Below, in pieces: positions 17,080 to 25,237 of a stretch of 34,022 nucleotides of DNA. The DNA lies in NCBI GenBank assembly GCA_024228115.1, contig JAAETT010000232.1, positions 1-34,022 on the forward strand. The letters run 5' to 3'. The notes under the pieces were generated by a model. The model searched no databases. It was not told the DNA's origin and saw only the letters and a list, made by a program, of their open reading frames with translations. A program made the position numbers and the translations under genes. Each line of letters begins with the position of its first letter. Position 1 is the first letter of the stretch. The DNA comes from a bacterium (lineage in GTDB: Bacteria > Myxococcota_A > UBA9160 > UBA6930).

Positions 17080-17618
17080 CGCTCCTGGTCGCGCGGCACG
17101 CGCAGGTCGAAGCCGCCGGCCTCTGCTACGGCCGCCACGACGTACCGACGCGCCAAGGCCCTGACTCAGCGGCCCGGGAGATCTTCCAGACCCTGGGTGA
17201 GCATCGCACGCGGATCGCTGCAGTCTGGTCTTCACCGGCGAAGCGTTGCCGCCTTCCAGCAGAAACCCTTGCTGGTCTCCTCGACGTCCCTGTTCGCCTC
17301 TCCGACGATCTCCAGGAACTCGACTACGGCCAGTGGGAAGGCCAGCGCTGGGACATCCTCGAGCGCGACGACAGCGAACGATTGAAGCAGTGGCTGGACG
17401 CTTGGCAGACCGAGGCGCCACCAGACGGTGAAAGGGTCGTCGATCTAGAACGACGGGTTCGCCGCTGGCTCGAAGCCAACGGAACGGGCCAACTCATCGT
17501 GGCTCATGCCGGAGTGATCCGAGCACTCTCCGTGATCCTTCGAGACCTTTCCTGGGAAGAAGCCATGGCGCGAGAAATCGAGCACCTGAAGGTCGAGATC
17601 TTCGAAGGATCCGATTAG
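17076..17618 (+). CDS. cobC: Histidine phosphatase, probable alpha-ribazole phosphatase
   Basis: The 180-residue protein belongs to the histidine phosphatase (phosphoglycerate mutase-like) superfamily: the N-terminal phosphohistidine motif reads ARHAQ in place of the more common RHG, followed by WSSPAKRCRLPAETL, ELDYGQWEG and the second catalytic His in VAHAGVIRAL. CobC removes the phosphate from alpha-ribazole-5'-phosphate or from cobalamin-5'-phosphate. The specific name comes from context: it starts with TTG 17076, overlapping the cobS TGA by four bases. Without that context the sequence could be any member of this large family. The gap to bluB is 78 bases. Confidence 0.85.
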   Translation: MTLLVARHAQVEAAGLCYGRHDVPTRQGPDSAAREIFQTLGEHRTRIAAVWSSPAKRCRLPAETLAGLLDVPVRLSDDLQELDYGQWEGQRWDILERDDSERLKQWLDAWQTEAPPDGERVVDLERRVRRWLEANGTGQLIVAHAGVIRALSVILRDLSWEEAMAREIEHLKVEIFEGSD

Positions 17619-17696
17619 CCCTGAACCGCCAGTCGCTCGTCGGCCTGGAGGCCGCTACGTTGCGCCGCCCCTCGAAGCAGGCCGGAGCGAACCAAC

Positions 17697-18338
17697 ATGG
17701 ACATCTACGAGGCCATTCGCAGTCGACGTGACGTCCGCAAGTTCCGCTCGGATGAGGTCGCCGACCACATCTTGGAGAGGATCCTCCAGGCCGGGCACCA
17801 GGCGCCCTCCGTGGGCTTCTCCCAACCCTGGCGCTTCCTGTTGATTCGCAGCCTCGATACCCGCAAAGCCGTACGGCGTCTCTTCGACGAAGCCAACGAA
17901 CGGGCGAGTGCCGCCTACACAGGGGAGCGTCGCAAGCTCTATGACAGTTTCAAGCTGGAAGGCATCCTCGAAGCACCACTGAATCTCTGCGTGCTATGCG
18001 ATCGGCGCACGGCGGAGCCGACGCTCGGAGCCCAGTCGATTCCGGAAACGGACGTGTTCAGCACCTGCCTCGCGATCGAGAACCTGTGGCTGGCCGCCCG
18101 TGCCGAAGGCGTGGGCATCGGCTGGGTCAGCATCGTCGAGCCAAAGGCCCTCCGCAGCCTGCTCGAACTCCCCGACGGCGTGGAGATCGTGGGCTACCTC
18201 TGCGTCGGCTACCCGGAAGCCTTTCTCGAACGCCCCTTGCTCGAGAAAGTGGGATGGCGCGATCGCATGCCGCTCGAAGAGATCGTGTACGAGGAGCGCT
18301 TCGAATCGAAACCCCCTCAGCGCAGGAAGCCGAGCTGA
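17697..18338 (+). CDS. bluB: 5,6-dimethylbenzimidazole synthase
   Basis: BluB uses O2 to break down reduced FMN into 5,6-dimethylbenzimidazole, the lower ligand used by CobT. The 213-residue protein is a nitroreductase-fold enzyme with the BluB-specific strings SRRDVRKFRSD, HQAPSVGFSQPWRFLLIR, and KLEGILEAPLNLCVLCDR, which distinguish it from ordinary nitroreductases, plus EGVGIGWVSIVEP toward the C-terminus. Its presence means an aerobic route to the lower ligand. It is the last gene before the riboswitch and is separated from cobC by 78 bases, so it is likely in the cobTSC operon or has its own promoter in that gap. Confidence 0.93.
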   Translation: MDIYEAIRSRRDVRKFRSDEVADHILERILQAGHQAPSVGFSQPWRFLLIRSLDTRKAVRRLFDEANERASAAYTGERRKLYDSFKLEGILEAPLNLCVLCDRRTAEPTLGAQSIPETDVFSTCLAIENLWLAARAEGVGIGWVSIVEPKALRSLLELPDGVEIVGYLCVGYPEAFLERPLLEKVGWRDRMPLEEIVYEERFESKPPQRRKPS

Positions 18339-18353
18339 CCCGACATCCCAGGG

Positions 18354-18383
18354 TTGACAAGACGCGTCCGAAGCCATCATGCT
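18354..18383 (+). promoter_or_regulatory. Candidate sigma70-type promoter of the btuB operon
   Basis: A perfect TTGACA (18354-18359) lies just after the bluB stop. With an 18-base spacer comes CATGCT (18378-18383), only a partial match to TATAAT. It is well placed to drive the riboswitch-controlled transcript that starts before 18430. The -10 box is weak, so the call rests on the -35 match and the position. Confidence 0.4.
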
Positions 18384-18405
18384 CCCAGGCGGAGTTCAGG
18401 GTGAT

Positions 18406-18423
18406 GGCGAGCAATGACTCGCC
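18406..18423 (+). other. Small hairpin just upstream of the riboswitch
   Basis: GGCGAG (18406-18411) and CTCGCC (18418-18423) form a perfect 6-bp stem with loop CAATGA. It lies in the expected leader RNA shortly before the riboswitch core. It may be a 5' peripheral stem of the riboswitch or a separate structure; there is no U-tract, so it is unlikely to be a terminator for bluB. Confidence 0.4.
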
Positions 18424-18429
18424 AGACGA

Positions 18430-18585
18430 GGAAGGGAAGGACCCGTTCCAAAGAGGGAAGTCGGTCGGAATCCGACGCGGACCCGCCACGGTAGGCGGCC
18501 CAACGCCCTCGCCACGAGCCACTGGCGATTCACGCTGGGAAGGCGGCGAGGGACATGGTCGCGAGCCCGGAGACCTACCCCGAGC
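18430..18585 (+). ncRNA. Cobalamin riboswitch
   Basis: The conserved parts occur in the right order. First AGAGGGAAGTCGGTCGGAAT (18452-18471), with the GTCGG/CCGAC stem, continuing into CGCGGACCCGCCACGGTA. Then GAGCCACTGGCG (around 18517-18528), the internal GGGAAGGCGGCGAGG (18537-18551), and a B12 box reading AGCCCGGAGACCTACC (18564-18579), very close to the consensus. The outer boundaries are approximate. It precedes btuB by about 215 bases, so cobalamin binding would lower expression of the receptor, the import genes and the assembly genes downstream. Cobalamin riboswitches before btuB are well known; the match here leaves little doubt. Confidence 0.93.
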
Positions 18586-18769
18586 GCTCGACAAATCATG
18601 AACCTGCTGTCTCGGGTAAGGACGTGCGGGTGCGGGGCCTTTTCGTTCCCTCACCGCGCGAACGGACGCTGGCTCCGAAATCCTCGTCGCGCTGAACTCG
18701 CGCGTCGAATGGTGGCTCCCCTGCATTCATGCGTGGGAAACCCCCGATGGATCCAGGCGTCGCGGCCAT

Positions 18770-18792
18770 TCCCGGGAAGCGCAACCTCGGGA
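18770..18792 (+). promoter_or_regulatory. Possible ribosome-binding-site sequestering hairpin of btuB
   Basis: TCCCG (18770-18774) can pair with CGGGA (18788-18792), which overlaps the start of the GGGAGA ribosome-binding site before ATG 18801. If the riboswitch favours this stem when cobalamin is bound, translation would be blocked. The stem is only 5 bp with a 13-base loop, so this is an inference. No clear intrinsic terminator with a U-tract was seen between the riboswitch and btuB. Confidence 0.25.
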
Positions 18793-18800
18793 GAGATGGG

Positions 18801-20690
18801 ATGCGTGGGTCTTGGAGAATCTGGAATCATTGCGGCGTCGTACTTCTCAGCGTCGTCGTAGCAAACGGCGCCTGGGCGGAGGAGCCGATCGCGACTCCGG
18901 AAGAACCGATCATCGAAGTGCCCCCGGTCCGCGTCGAGGGGCGGCGGCTGCTCGAGCCTCGTTTCAGGGGTAGCGATGCACGAACGGTCATCGAGCGCGA
19001 AGAGATCGAGGCCCAGGAGCCTCAAGCGCTGGTCGACCTGCTTCGCCAGCGCGCGGGCGTCGAAGTCCGGTCGAGCGGCGGGCCGGGCAAGGCCACATCC
19101 GTCTCGATCCGCGGTTCCAATTCGAATCAGGTCCGCGTGCTCGTCGACGGAGTCCTGGTCGGTTCTTCGACATTGGGTTCTTACGACTGGGCCAACCTGT
19201 CGTCCCATGACATCGAGCGCGTCGAAATCCTGCGCGGGCCTCAAACGACCATCTTCGGCGCGAGCGCGATGGGAGGCGTGATCCAGATCTTCACGCGCAA
19301 GCCGGAACCTGGGATTTCGGCTTCGGCCAGGGCCGGCTACGGCAACCTCGGGCACCGAACGGGGGCGGTCAGCGTCTCCGGAGGGACCGAGTCCGGCATT
19401 TGGGCCTCGTTCGCCATGGAACACACCACGATCAATGGTGTCTCCGCAGTCATTCCGGATCCTGAACCGGATTCCAGCCCAGAGACCGATCCGTTTCGCG
19501 ACACCTCCACCTCGGCACAGATCTCGGTACCGGTGGGCAGAGGCCGGGCTCGATTCTTCTGGCGGCGCGCGGATGCCCAGACCGAGCTCGACAATTTCTC
19601 GTCGGACAACGAATCCTTCGATCAAGATACCCGCCAGCGGAGCATGGGTGTCGACTGGCAGCATCCGGTCACGGACACATGGGAGACACGCCTGCTGCTG
19701 GCCCAACACGACGATCGGATCGTCGGTGAGGATCCGATCTTCGCGTTCAACAACTACGACATCGAATCCAAGCGGAGGCAGCTCGTATGGACCAACGACG
19801 TGGTCTGGGGCAATTTCAGCTTTCTCGGCGGGGTCGACCTGGAGAAGGAGCGGGCCGTCAACGAAGCGGTCGACATCCGCGAAGGCACACGCCGAACGGG
19901 CCTGTTTGGCCAGCTCCGCTACGACAATGAGCGGGTGGGCGCTTCGATGGGCGTGCGACGCGAGTGGAACAACCGCAGTGACGACAAATGGACCTACCAG
20001 CTTGGAGGTCGCGTCACGTTGCTAGAGGGCCTCGATCTGCTGGCCAATTTCGGGACGGCCTTCCGGCCGCCGACCTTGAACGAGTTGTTCTTCATGGACG
20101 CGTTTTCGTCTGGGAACCGCGATCTCGTGCCCGAAACCTCCCGTGGCGGCGATCTTGGCCTGCGCTGGACCGGCGTCTGCGAAAGTGGTTTCCGCTGGAA
20201 CGCCGACGTTCGCGCCTTTCATCAGTCGTACGAAGACCTGATCCAGTTTCGAGACCGGGGCGACTTCTTCTTCGTCGCGGAGAATGTCGAACGAGCGCGC
20301 ATGAGCGGCGCGGAGGTGAGCTTCCGATTCGATTGGAAATCGCTCTGGATCTCGACCAGCTACACGCGGCTGCGCACTCGCGACACGGAGGGTTTCCATC
20401 TGGCCCGCCGAGCGCGCAACTTCGGTCGCCTCTCGGTGGGCGGAGAATGGTGGGATCGCTTCCGTGCCGAAGTGATTCTGCATGCCGTCGGGAGGAGCTT
20501 CAGCAGCTCGCGAAATCGGCTTCCGATCAAGGGCTATTGGACGGCCGATGTGCACCTGAGTGCGGAAATCACCTCCTACCTCACGGCACGCCTCGCGGTG
20601 CGGAACCTGACGAACCATGGCTACGAAGAAGTCTGGGGCCGTGGCACCCTGCCCCGAAACGCCTTCTTCAGCCTCGAAGTGGCCTACTGA
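18801..20690 (+). CDS. btuB: TonB-dependent outer-membrane receptor, probable cobalamin receptor
   Basis: The 629-residue protein has a signal peptide (residues 1-26, cleavage near GAWA/EEP) and a plug domain (about 45-160) with LVDLLRQRAGVEVRSSGG, SIRGSNSNQVRVLVDGV, ERVEILRGPQTTIFGASA and GGVIQIFTRK. The 22-strand barrel that follows ends in LEVAY. It imports cobalamins across the outer membrane using TonB energy; the specificity is inferred from the riboswitch directly upstream and the btuF/btuC/btuD genes downstream. ATG 18801 has GGGAGA just upstream and gives a normal signal peptide; an earlier in-frame ATG at 18729 would put 24 residues before the signal. The next gene starts one base after the stop. 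Confidence 0.93.
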   Translation: MRGSWRIWNHCGVVLLSVVVANGAWAEEPIATPEEPIIEVPPVRVEGRRLLEPRFRGSDARTVIEREEIEAQEPQALVDLLRQRAGVEVRSSGGPGKATSVSIRGSNSNQVRVLVDGVLVGSSTLGSYDWANLSSHDIERVEILRGPQTTIFGASAMGGVIQIFTRKPEPGISASARAGYGNLGHRTGAVSVSGGTESGIWASFAMEHTTINGVSAVIPDPEPDSSPETDPFRDTSTSAQISVPVGRGRARFFWRRADAQTELDNFSSDNESFDQDTRQRSMGVDWQHPVTDTWETRLLLAQHDDRIVGEDPIFAFNNYDIESKRRQLVWTNDVVWGNFSFLGGVDLEKERAVNEAVDIREGTRRTGLFGQLRYDNERVGASMGVRREWNNRSDDKWTYQLGGRVTLLEGLDLLANFGTAFRPPTLNELFFMDAFSSGNRDLVPETSRGGDLGLRWTGVCESGFRWNADVRAFHQSYEDLIQFRDRGDFFFVAENVERARMSGAEVSFRFDWKSLWISTSYTRLRTRDTEGFHLARRARNFGRLSVGGEWWDRFRAEVILHAVGRSFSSSRNRLPIKGYWTADVHLSAEITSYLTARLAVRNLTNHGYEEVWGRGTLPRNAFFSLEVAY

Positions 20691-20691
20691 A

Positions 20692-21531
20692 ATGTGCCGG
20701 GCGGGAAGGGTGAGGACAGCGCGGTTCGCGCTCGCCTTGCTCTTCCTCGTCGCATCGCCCGGCTTCGCCGAAGAACGCATCCTGGCTCTGGCACCGCACG
20801 TCGTAGAGACCCTCTACGCCGTCGGTGCCGGGCCGGAGATCGTCGGAGCGGTTTCGTTCAGCGACTACCCGGATGAGGCCAAGGCGCTCCCCCGGGTGGG
20901 CAACTATCGGAAGGTCACCGTAGAAGCCGCCATCCGCTTGCGGCCGACGCTCGCCATCGCGATGGACGACGGTGTCATCGGCCTGGACAAGCTTCGGGAG
21001 CTCGGCATTCGCGTCGAGGTTTCCCATCCGACGACCGTCCTGGGCGTCGCGGATGATATCGTCCGGCTGGGCAAGATGACGGGGCACGGTGCAGAGGCCA
21101 TGCGGGTGGCCGATTCGATTCGCAAACGACTGGAGATCCTGCGCAACCGACGGCGGAAACCCATGCCGCGTGTGTTCTACGAAATCTGGCACGATCCCCT
21201 CGTCACAGCCGGAGGCGGTGGCTTCATTTCGAGCGCGCTTCTCGAGATCGGAGCGCGGAACATCTTCGAGGATCTTTCTGCAGATAGTCCGAGGGTCAGC
21301 ATCGAGGCCGTCCTTCGCGCGAAGCCCGACGTCCTGGTCATTCCAGACGAAGCGCGGAATGTCGGCGAGCGGGCTCGGACCTGGCGAGAGCTGATGGAAA
21401 AACCCGACCAGATCGTCGTCCGGGCCGATCACGATCTCCTCCACCGACCCGGCCCGCGCCTGATCGACGGGATGGAGCTCTTGCAGCGCGATCTTCATAC
21501 CGCGCTCGACCACGCGACGACCACGCCATGA
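20692..21531 (+). CDS. btuF: Periplasmic cobalamin-binding ABC transporter protein
   Basis: The 279-residue protein has a signal peptide (cleavage after GFA, about residue 26) and the BtuF/FhuD-type periplasmic binding fold: RILALAPHVVETLYAVGAG, VGAVSFSDYPDEAKALPRVG, then a long helix and a second lobe with YEIWHDPLVTAGGGGFIS and IEAVLRAKPDVLVIPDEA. It would carry cobalamin or cobinamide from the receptor to BtuCD. ATG 20692 is chosen; GTG 20710, six residues in, has GGGAAG close before it and is an alternative. Its TGA overlaps the cobQ ATG by four bases, tying uptake to assembly. Confidence 0.9.
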   Translation: MCRAGRVRTARFALALLFLVASPGFAEERILALAPHVVETLYAVGAGPEIVGAVSFSDYPDEAKALPRVGNYRKVTVEAAIRLRPTLAIAMDDGVIGLDKLRELGIRVEVSHPTTVLGVADDIVRLGKMTGHGAEAMRVADSIRKRLEILRNRRRKPMPRVFYEIWHDPLVTAGGGGFISSALLEIGARNIFEDLSADSPRVSIEAVLRAKPDVLVIPDEARNVGERARTWRELMEKPDQIVVRADHDLLHRPGPRLIDGMELLQRDLHTALDHATTTP

Positions 21532-22973
21532 GCGATGCGCTGATGATCCTCGGGACGGCCTCCGGCGTCGGGAAGTCGCTGCTGACGGCCGGCCTATGCA
21601 GGCTCGTTCACCGCGCGGGCATCCGCGTCGCACCCTTCAAGCCCCAGAACATGAGCAACAATGCGGCCGCATGCCCGGGCGGCGGCGAGATCGGTCGCGC
21701 CCAGGCGTTGCAGGCCCTGGCTTGCGGGCTGGAACCCCGCGTCGACATGAATCCTGTACTGATCAAGCCCGAGGGCGATCAGAAGGCGCAGCTCATCCTG
21801 CTCGGCAAGCCACACGGCACGCTCTGGGCTTCTCGCTTCAGACAAGACCGCGAGGTTCTCCTTCCGGAAGTACTGGCCGCCTTCGACCGCCTGCGCTCCG
21901 AGTTCGACTTCGTCTGGATCGAGGGGGCCGGCTCACCCTCCGAGCCGAACCTCCGAGAAGGAGACATCGCCAACTTCGGTTTCGCGGAAGCCGCGGATGT
22001 GGACGCCTGGCTGATTGGAGACATCGACCGTGGCGGCGTATTCGCCGCCTTGTTGGGCTCTCTTGCGGCCCTCGATGAACGGGATCGCGCACGAATCCGG
22101 GCACTCGTCATCAATCGTTTTCGCGGGAACCTGGAACTCCTGGGTGGGGCCCTGGGTTGGTTGGAGGAGCGATGCGCCCTCCCCCTGCTCGGGGTGGTTC
22201 CGATGATCGAGGATCTCTGTCTCCCGGAAGAAGACGCCCCCTTTTCCTCCGCCAATTGGAGCCCGGGCGACGCGCCGAGAGGAAAGGTCGTCGCCGTGCA
22301 GTACCCGACCGCCAGCAACCTCAGCGATCTGGATGCACTCTCCCTGGTTTCGGACCTGGACGTGAGAATCACCCGCAATCCGGACGAACTGAGGGGAGCC
22401 GATCTGATCGTCCTGCCCGGCTCCAAGGCCGTCCGGCGCGATCTCGGTTGGCTCCGCCAACACGGATTCGTCGAAAACATCGAGAAGCACATCCGCTACG
22501 GCGGACGCGTGCTGGGGATCTGCGGCGGCTTGCAGATGCTGGGCTCATCCATCGACGATCCGGAAGGACTCGAAGGCGGAGGCTCCTCCGCCGGTCTCGA
22601 CTGGCTCCCGATCCGCACGGAACTCCTCGCCGAAAAACACGTCGCGCCCGTCGAATTCGAGGTTTCCTGGCCCGAGCGCGGGAAAGTCGTCGGCTACGAG
22701 ATTCATCACGGCGCCACCACCCGCAGTCGCGCGGAGCCGCCATTTCACGCAACCTCCGAGGACGGTCGCATCCTCGGCACCTACGTCCATGGGCTCTTCG
22801 ATCACGCACCCTATCGCGATGCCGTGCTTCGCGCGTGGTTCGGCGCCGGGCTGGTCGCAACGGAAGAACTCTCCGAGCGTTGGGAACGCGATCTCGACCG
22901 GCTTGCGGACGTGCTCGCCGAAAGCCTCGACCTCTCGGACCTGGAGACGCGGCTCGGAGTAACGCTCACGTGA
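21528..22973 (+). CDS. cobQ: Cobyric acid synthase (glutamine-hydrolysing)
   Basis: CobQ (CbiP) amidates four side chains (b, d, e, g) of adenosylcobyrinic acid a,c-diamide with glutamine and ATP. The 481-residue enzyme shows the ATP-binding start ILGTASGVGKSLLTAGLCR, the signature VAPFKPQNMSNNAA, IEGAGSPSEPNL and DIDRGGVFAALLGS, then a class I glutamine amidotransferase domain with nucleophile Cys332 in RVLGICGGLQMLG and His421 in YVHGLFDHAPYRDA. The usual N-terminal MxxQGT is ILGT here. It begins within the btuF stop (ATGA) and is placed between genes for import proteins, which is unusual. The a,c-diamide substrate must come from genes outside the window or from salvage. Confidence 0.95.
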   Translation: MSDALMILGTASGVGKSLLTAGLCRLVHRAGIRVAPFKPQNMSNNAAACPGGGEIGRAQALQALACGLEPRVDMNPVLIKPEGDQKAQLILLGKPHGTLWASRFRQDREVLLPEVLAAFDRLRSEFDFVWIEGAGSPSEPNLREGDIANFGFAEAADVDAWLIGDIDRGGVFAALLGSLAALDERDRARIRALVINRFRGNLELLGGALGWLEERCALPLLGVVPMIEDLCLPEEDAPFSSANWSPGDAPRGKVVAVQYPTASNLSDLDALSLVSDLDVRITRNPDELRGADLIVLPGSKAVRRDLGWLRQHGFVENIEKHIRYGGRVLGICGGLQMLGSSIDDPEGLEGGGSSAGLDWLPIRTELLAEKHVAPVEFEVSWPERGKVVGYEIHHGATTRSRAEPPFHATSEDGRILGTYVHGLFDHAPYRDAVLRAWFGAGLVATEELSERWERDLDRLADVLAESLDLSDLETRLGVTLT

Positions 22974-23022
22974 CGGTCCTGATCGCTTTGCTCGTCGGAT
23001 GGACGCGACTGGAGGCGGCCCT

Positions 23023-23541
23023 ATGCCCTTGACGCTTCTGCTAGGCGGCGCCCGAAGCGGCAAGAGCCGGCGCGCCGAAGAACTCGCCTTCGCCCACGAA
23101 GGCCCGGTCATCTACGTGGCAACGGCACCGGAGATTCCGGAGGACCCGGAATGGACGACCCGCATTGCCGCACACCGAGAGCGACGACCGACCTCATGGA
23201 CGACCCACGAAACCCCGCTCGAACTCGTCGAAACCCTGCGTACCGAATGCCGTGAGGATGCGTTCGTCCTGGTCGATTGCCTCACCCTCTGGCTCTCCAA
23301 CTGGCTGCACGCCGGAAACACTGCAATCGAGGCAGCCGAAGCGCTCGAAGAAATCCTGCCCGAGCTGCCCGGCCGGATCGTGATCGTTTCGAACGAGGTG
23401 GGGAGCGGCGTGGTTCCGGCCAGCACCTCCGGGAGACGATTCAGGGATGCCCAGGGCGTGCTCAACCAACGCGTCGCGGCTCTCGCAGAGAACGTCGAGC
23501 TGATGGTCGCTGGGATCCCACTCGCGGTGAAAGGCCGTTGA
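23023..23541 (+). CDS. cobU: Adenosylcobinamide kinase / cobinamide-phosphate guanylyltransferase
   Basis: CobU phosphorylates adenosylcobinamide and then attaches GMP from GTP, giving adenosylcobinamide-GDP for CobS; the kinase step also salvages imported cobinamide. The 172-residue protein has the P-loop GGARSGKS (residues 8-15), the region DPEWTTRIAAHRERRP with His51 at the place of the guanylylated His, VDCLTLWLSN, and the C-terminal VSNEVGSGVVPASTSGRRFR. ATG 23023 has GGAGG eight bases upstream; an in-frame ATG at 22999 would add eight residues. The stop TGA shares its last base with the btuC start ATG (TGATG). Confidence 0.95.
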   Translation: MPLTLLLGGARSGKSRRAEELAFAHEGPVIYVATAPEIPEDPEWTTRIAAHRERRPTSWTTHETPLELVETLRTECREDAFVLVDCLTLWLSNWLHAGNTAIEAAEALEEILPELPGRIVIVSNEVGSGVVPASTSGRRFRDAQGVLNQRVAALAENVELMVAGIPLAVKGR

Positions 23542-24491
23542 TGCAAAGCCCGTGGAGCCGCCTCGTGCTGGTAGCCCTCTTCGCTGCAGGGAGTGTGGCA
23601 CTGGGCCTCGCCATGGGGGAGCGCTGGATCGATCCCTTCGGCTCCGGCTCGACGATGGATGCGGTGATCCTCGAATCCCTGCGCTGGCCTCGCGTGATGA
23701 GCGCCGCCGCCGTGGGCGCGCTCCTGGCCATGTCGGGGGCATGGCTGCAGACGCTCGTCGGCAACCCCTTGGCCGAGCCCTACATCCTGGGCGTCGCGGG
23801 GAGTGGCTCGGTCGGGGCCATCATCGCGATCGCTCTCGTCGGAGGCGCCATCGCGCCGGCGATCGGCGCCTTCCTGGGCGCGGTGGTCGGAACGCTCGCG
23901 GTACTCCCCTTCGTGCGGCTCGGCCCTACCCGTCTGCTGCTGGCTGGAGTGGTGCTGGCGGCCCTCTGGGGTGCCATGGTGGCGCTCGCGCTCTCGCAAC
24001 TGGGAGACCCGGAATTGCGCAGGGCCGTCCAGTGGATGCTAGGCGATCTGGGATCGAACCCGCTTCCGAACTGGCTCCTGTATGGCGCAGGGGCGCTGGC
24101 CCTCGCGATCGGCGTTGCCCTCGGGCGGGATCTGGACCGGCTCGCACTGGGTGAGGTTCACGCCGCGACCCTGGGCACGTCGGTAGCCTGGCTGCGGCTC
24201 GTCCTCGTCTTGCTCGCTTCGGCAACGACCGGCCTGGCTGTCGCCGCCGCAGGGACCGTCGGATTCGTCGGCCTCATCGTTCCGCATGCCGTGCGCCTGC
24301 TGATCGGCTCCCCACACAGGTTCCTGCTGCCGGCCTCGGCCCTTTGCGGCGCGGGCCTGCTGGTGCTGGCAGACGCCACAGCCCGCGCCATCGTCGCACC
24401 GGCGGAGCTTCCGGTCGGGGTCATGACGGCGCTGCTAGGCGTACCGACGTTCCTCTGGCTGCTGGTACGGAGAAGCCAATGGAGCTCTTGA
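23541..24491 (+). CDS. btuC: Cobalamin ABC transporter permease
   Basis: The 316-residue inner-membrane protein of the FecCD/BtuC family has about ten hydrophobic helices. Family strings are LRWPRVMSAAAVGALLAMSG, WLQTLVGNPLAEPYILGVAG, SGSVGAIIAIALVGGAIAPA, and, in the second half, AAAGTVGFVGLIVPHAVRL, which contains the site that contacts the ATPase, followed by LPVGVMTALLGVPTFLWLL. With BtuD and BtuF it imports cobalamin across the inner membrane. The start ATG 23541 overlaps the cobU stop by one base, and its 3' end overlaps btuD by 13 bases. Iron-siderophore permeases share this family, and the cobalamin call comes from the gene order and riboswitch. Confidence 0.92.
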   Translation: MQSPWSRLVLVALFAAGSVALGLAMGERWIDPFGSGSTMDAVILESLRWPRVMSAAAVGALLAMSGAWLQTLVGNPLAEPYILGVAGSGSVGAIIAIALVGGAIAPAIGAFLGAVVGTLAVLPFVRLGPTRLLLAGVVLAALWGAMVALALSQLGDPELRRAVQWMLGDLGSNPLPNWLLYGAGALALAIGVALGRDLDRLALGEVHAATLGTSVAWLRLVLVLLASATTGLAVAAAGTVGFVGLIVPHAVRLLIGSPHRFLLPASALCGAGLLVLADATARAIVAPAELPVGVMTALLGVPTFLWLLVRRSQWSS

Positions 24492-25237
24492 CCCATGGCC
24501 TCGAACTTCGACGGGGAGACGCGGTACTGATCCTCGACCTCGACATGGCTGTCGGGCCGGGGGAGATCTGGGCTGTCCTGGGGCCGAACGGATCGGGCAA
24601 ATCGACCCTTCTGCTCGCTCTTGCCGGCGTACTCCGCCCTACGGCGGGCGAAGTGCTCCTCGATGGAAAACGCCTCAGCCGTTGGTTGCCCACCGAGCGA
24701 GGCCAACGGATCGCTTGGCAGGGGAGCCTGCCGAGTGCCGAATTCGGCTTCAAGGTTCACGAACGCCTCGAGCTCGTACCGAGCCGAACGCGTAAGGTGA
24801 ACGACGCACTCGAAAGGCTCGACCTCGGCCCCCTCGCAGAGCGTCGGCTCTTTGAACTCTCGGCGGGTGAACGTCAGCGCGTCGAACTCGCGGCCTTGTG
24901 GCTACGCGACGCACCGGTCTGGCTCCTGGACGAGCCGACGACGCATCTCGACCTGCGCCATCAAGTCTCTTGCCTCGATCTCCTGAGGGAGGAAGCCGGG
25001 AATGGACGCTCCCTCGTCGTCGTCCTGCACGATCTGACCCAGGCGCACGCGATCGCGGATCAGGCACTGCTGCTGCGGGCGGACGAGACCCACGAGACGG
25101 GCCCGGCCGTGGAGTTGCTTCTCCCCGAGAAGTTGGAGCCGGTCTTCGGAACCCGTTTGCATGTGGCACAAGGCCAGGAAGAAAGCGCCCTGCTTCCGGC
25201 CTATCATTCCCGCGATCTGCGAAGGAGCCCCGAATGA
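24479..25237 (+). CDS. btuD: Cobalamin ABC transporter ATP-binding protein
   Basis: The 252-residue ATPase has Walker A GPNGSGKS (residues 35-42), a Q-loop region around RIAWQGSL, the ABC signature LSAGERQRVELA, Walker B VWLLDEPTTHLDLRHQ and the H-loop VVLHDLTQAHAIAD. It powers BtuC. The helical part is short, and the C-terminus ends with a tail of about 20 residues of no clear role. It starts inside the btuC 3' end (13-base overlap) and its TGA overlaps the cobO ATG by four bases, so btuC, btuD and cobO are translationally linked. Confidence 0.92.
   Translation: MELLTHGLELRRGDAVLILDLDMAVGPGEIWAVLGPNGSGKSTLLLALAGVLRPTAGEVLLDGKRLSRWLPTERGQRIAWQGSLPSAEFGFKVHERLELVPSRTRKVNDALERLDLGPLAERRLFELSAGERQRVELAALWLRDAPVWLLDEPTTHLDLRHQVSCLDLLREEAGNGRSLVVVLHDLTQAHAIADQALLLRADETHETGPAVELLLPEKLEPVFGTRLHVAQGQEESALLPAYHSRDLRRSPE

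Noticed and set aside
16030-17421. 463-codon minus-strand frame across cobT, cobS and cobC
   Set aside because: Antisense shadow; it spans three well-supported genes and shows no domain.
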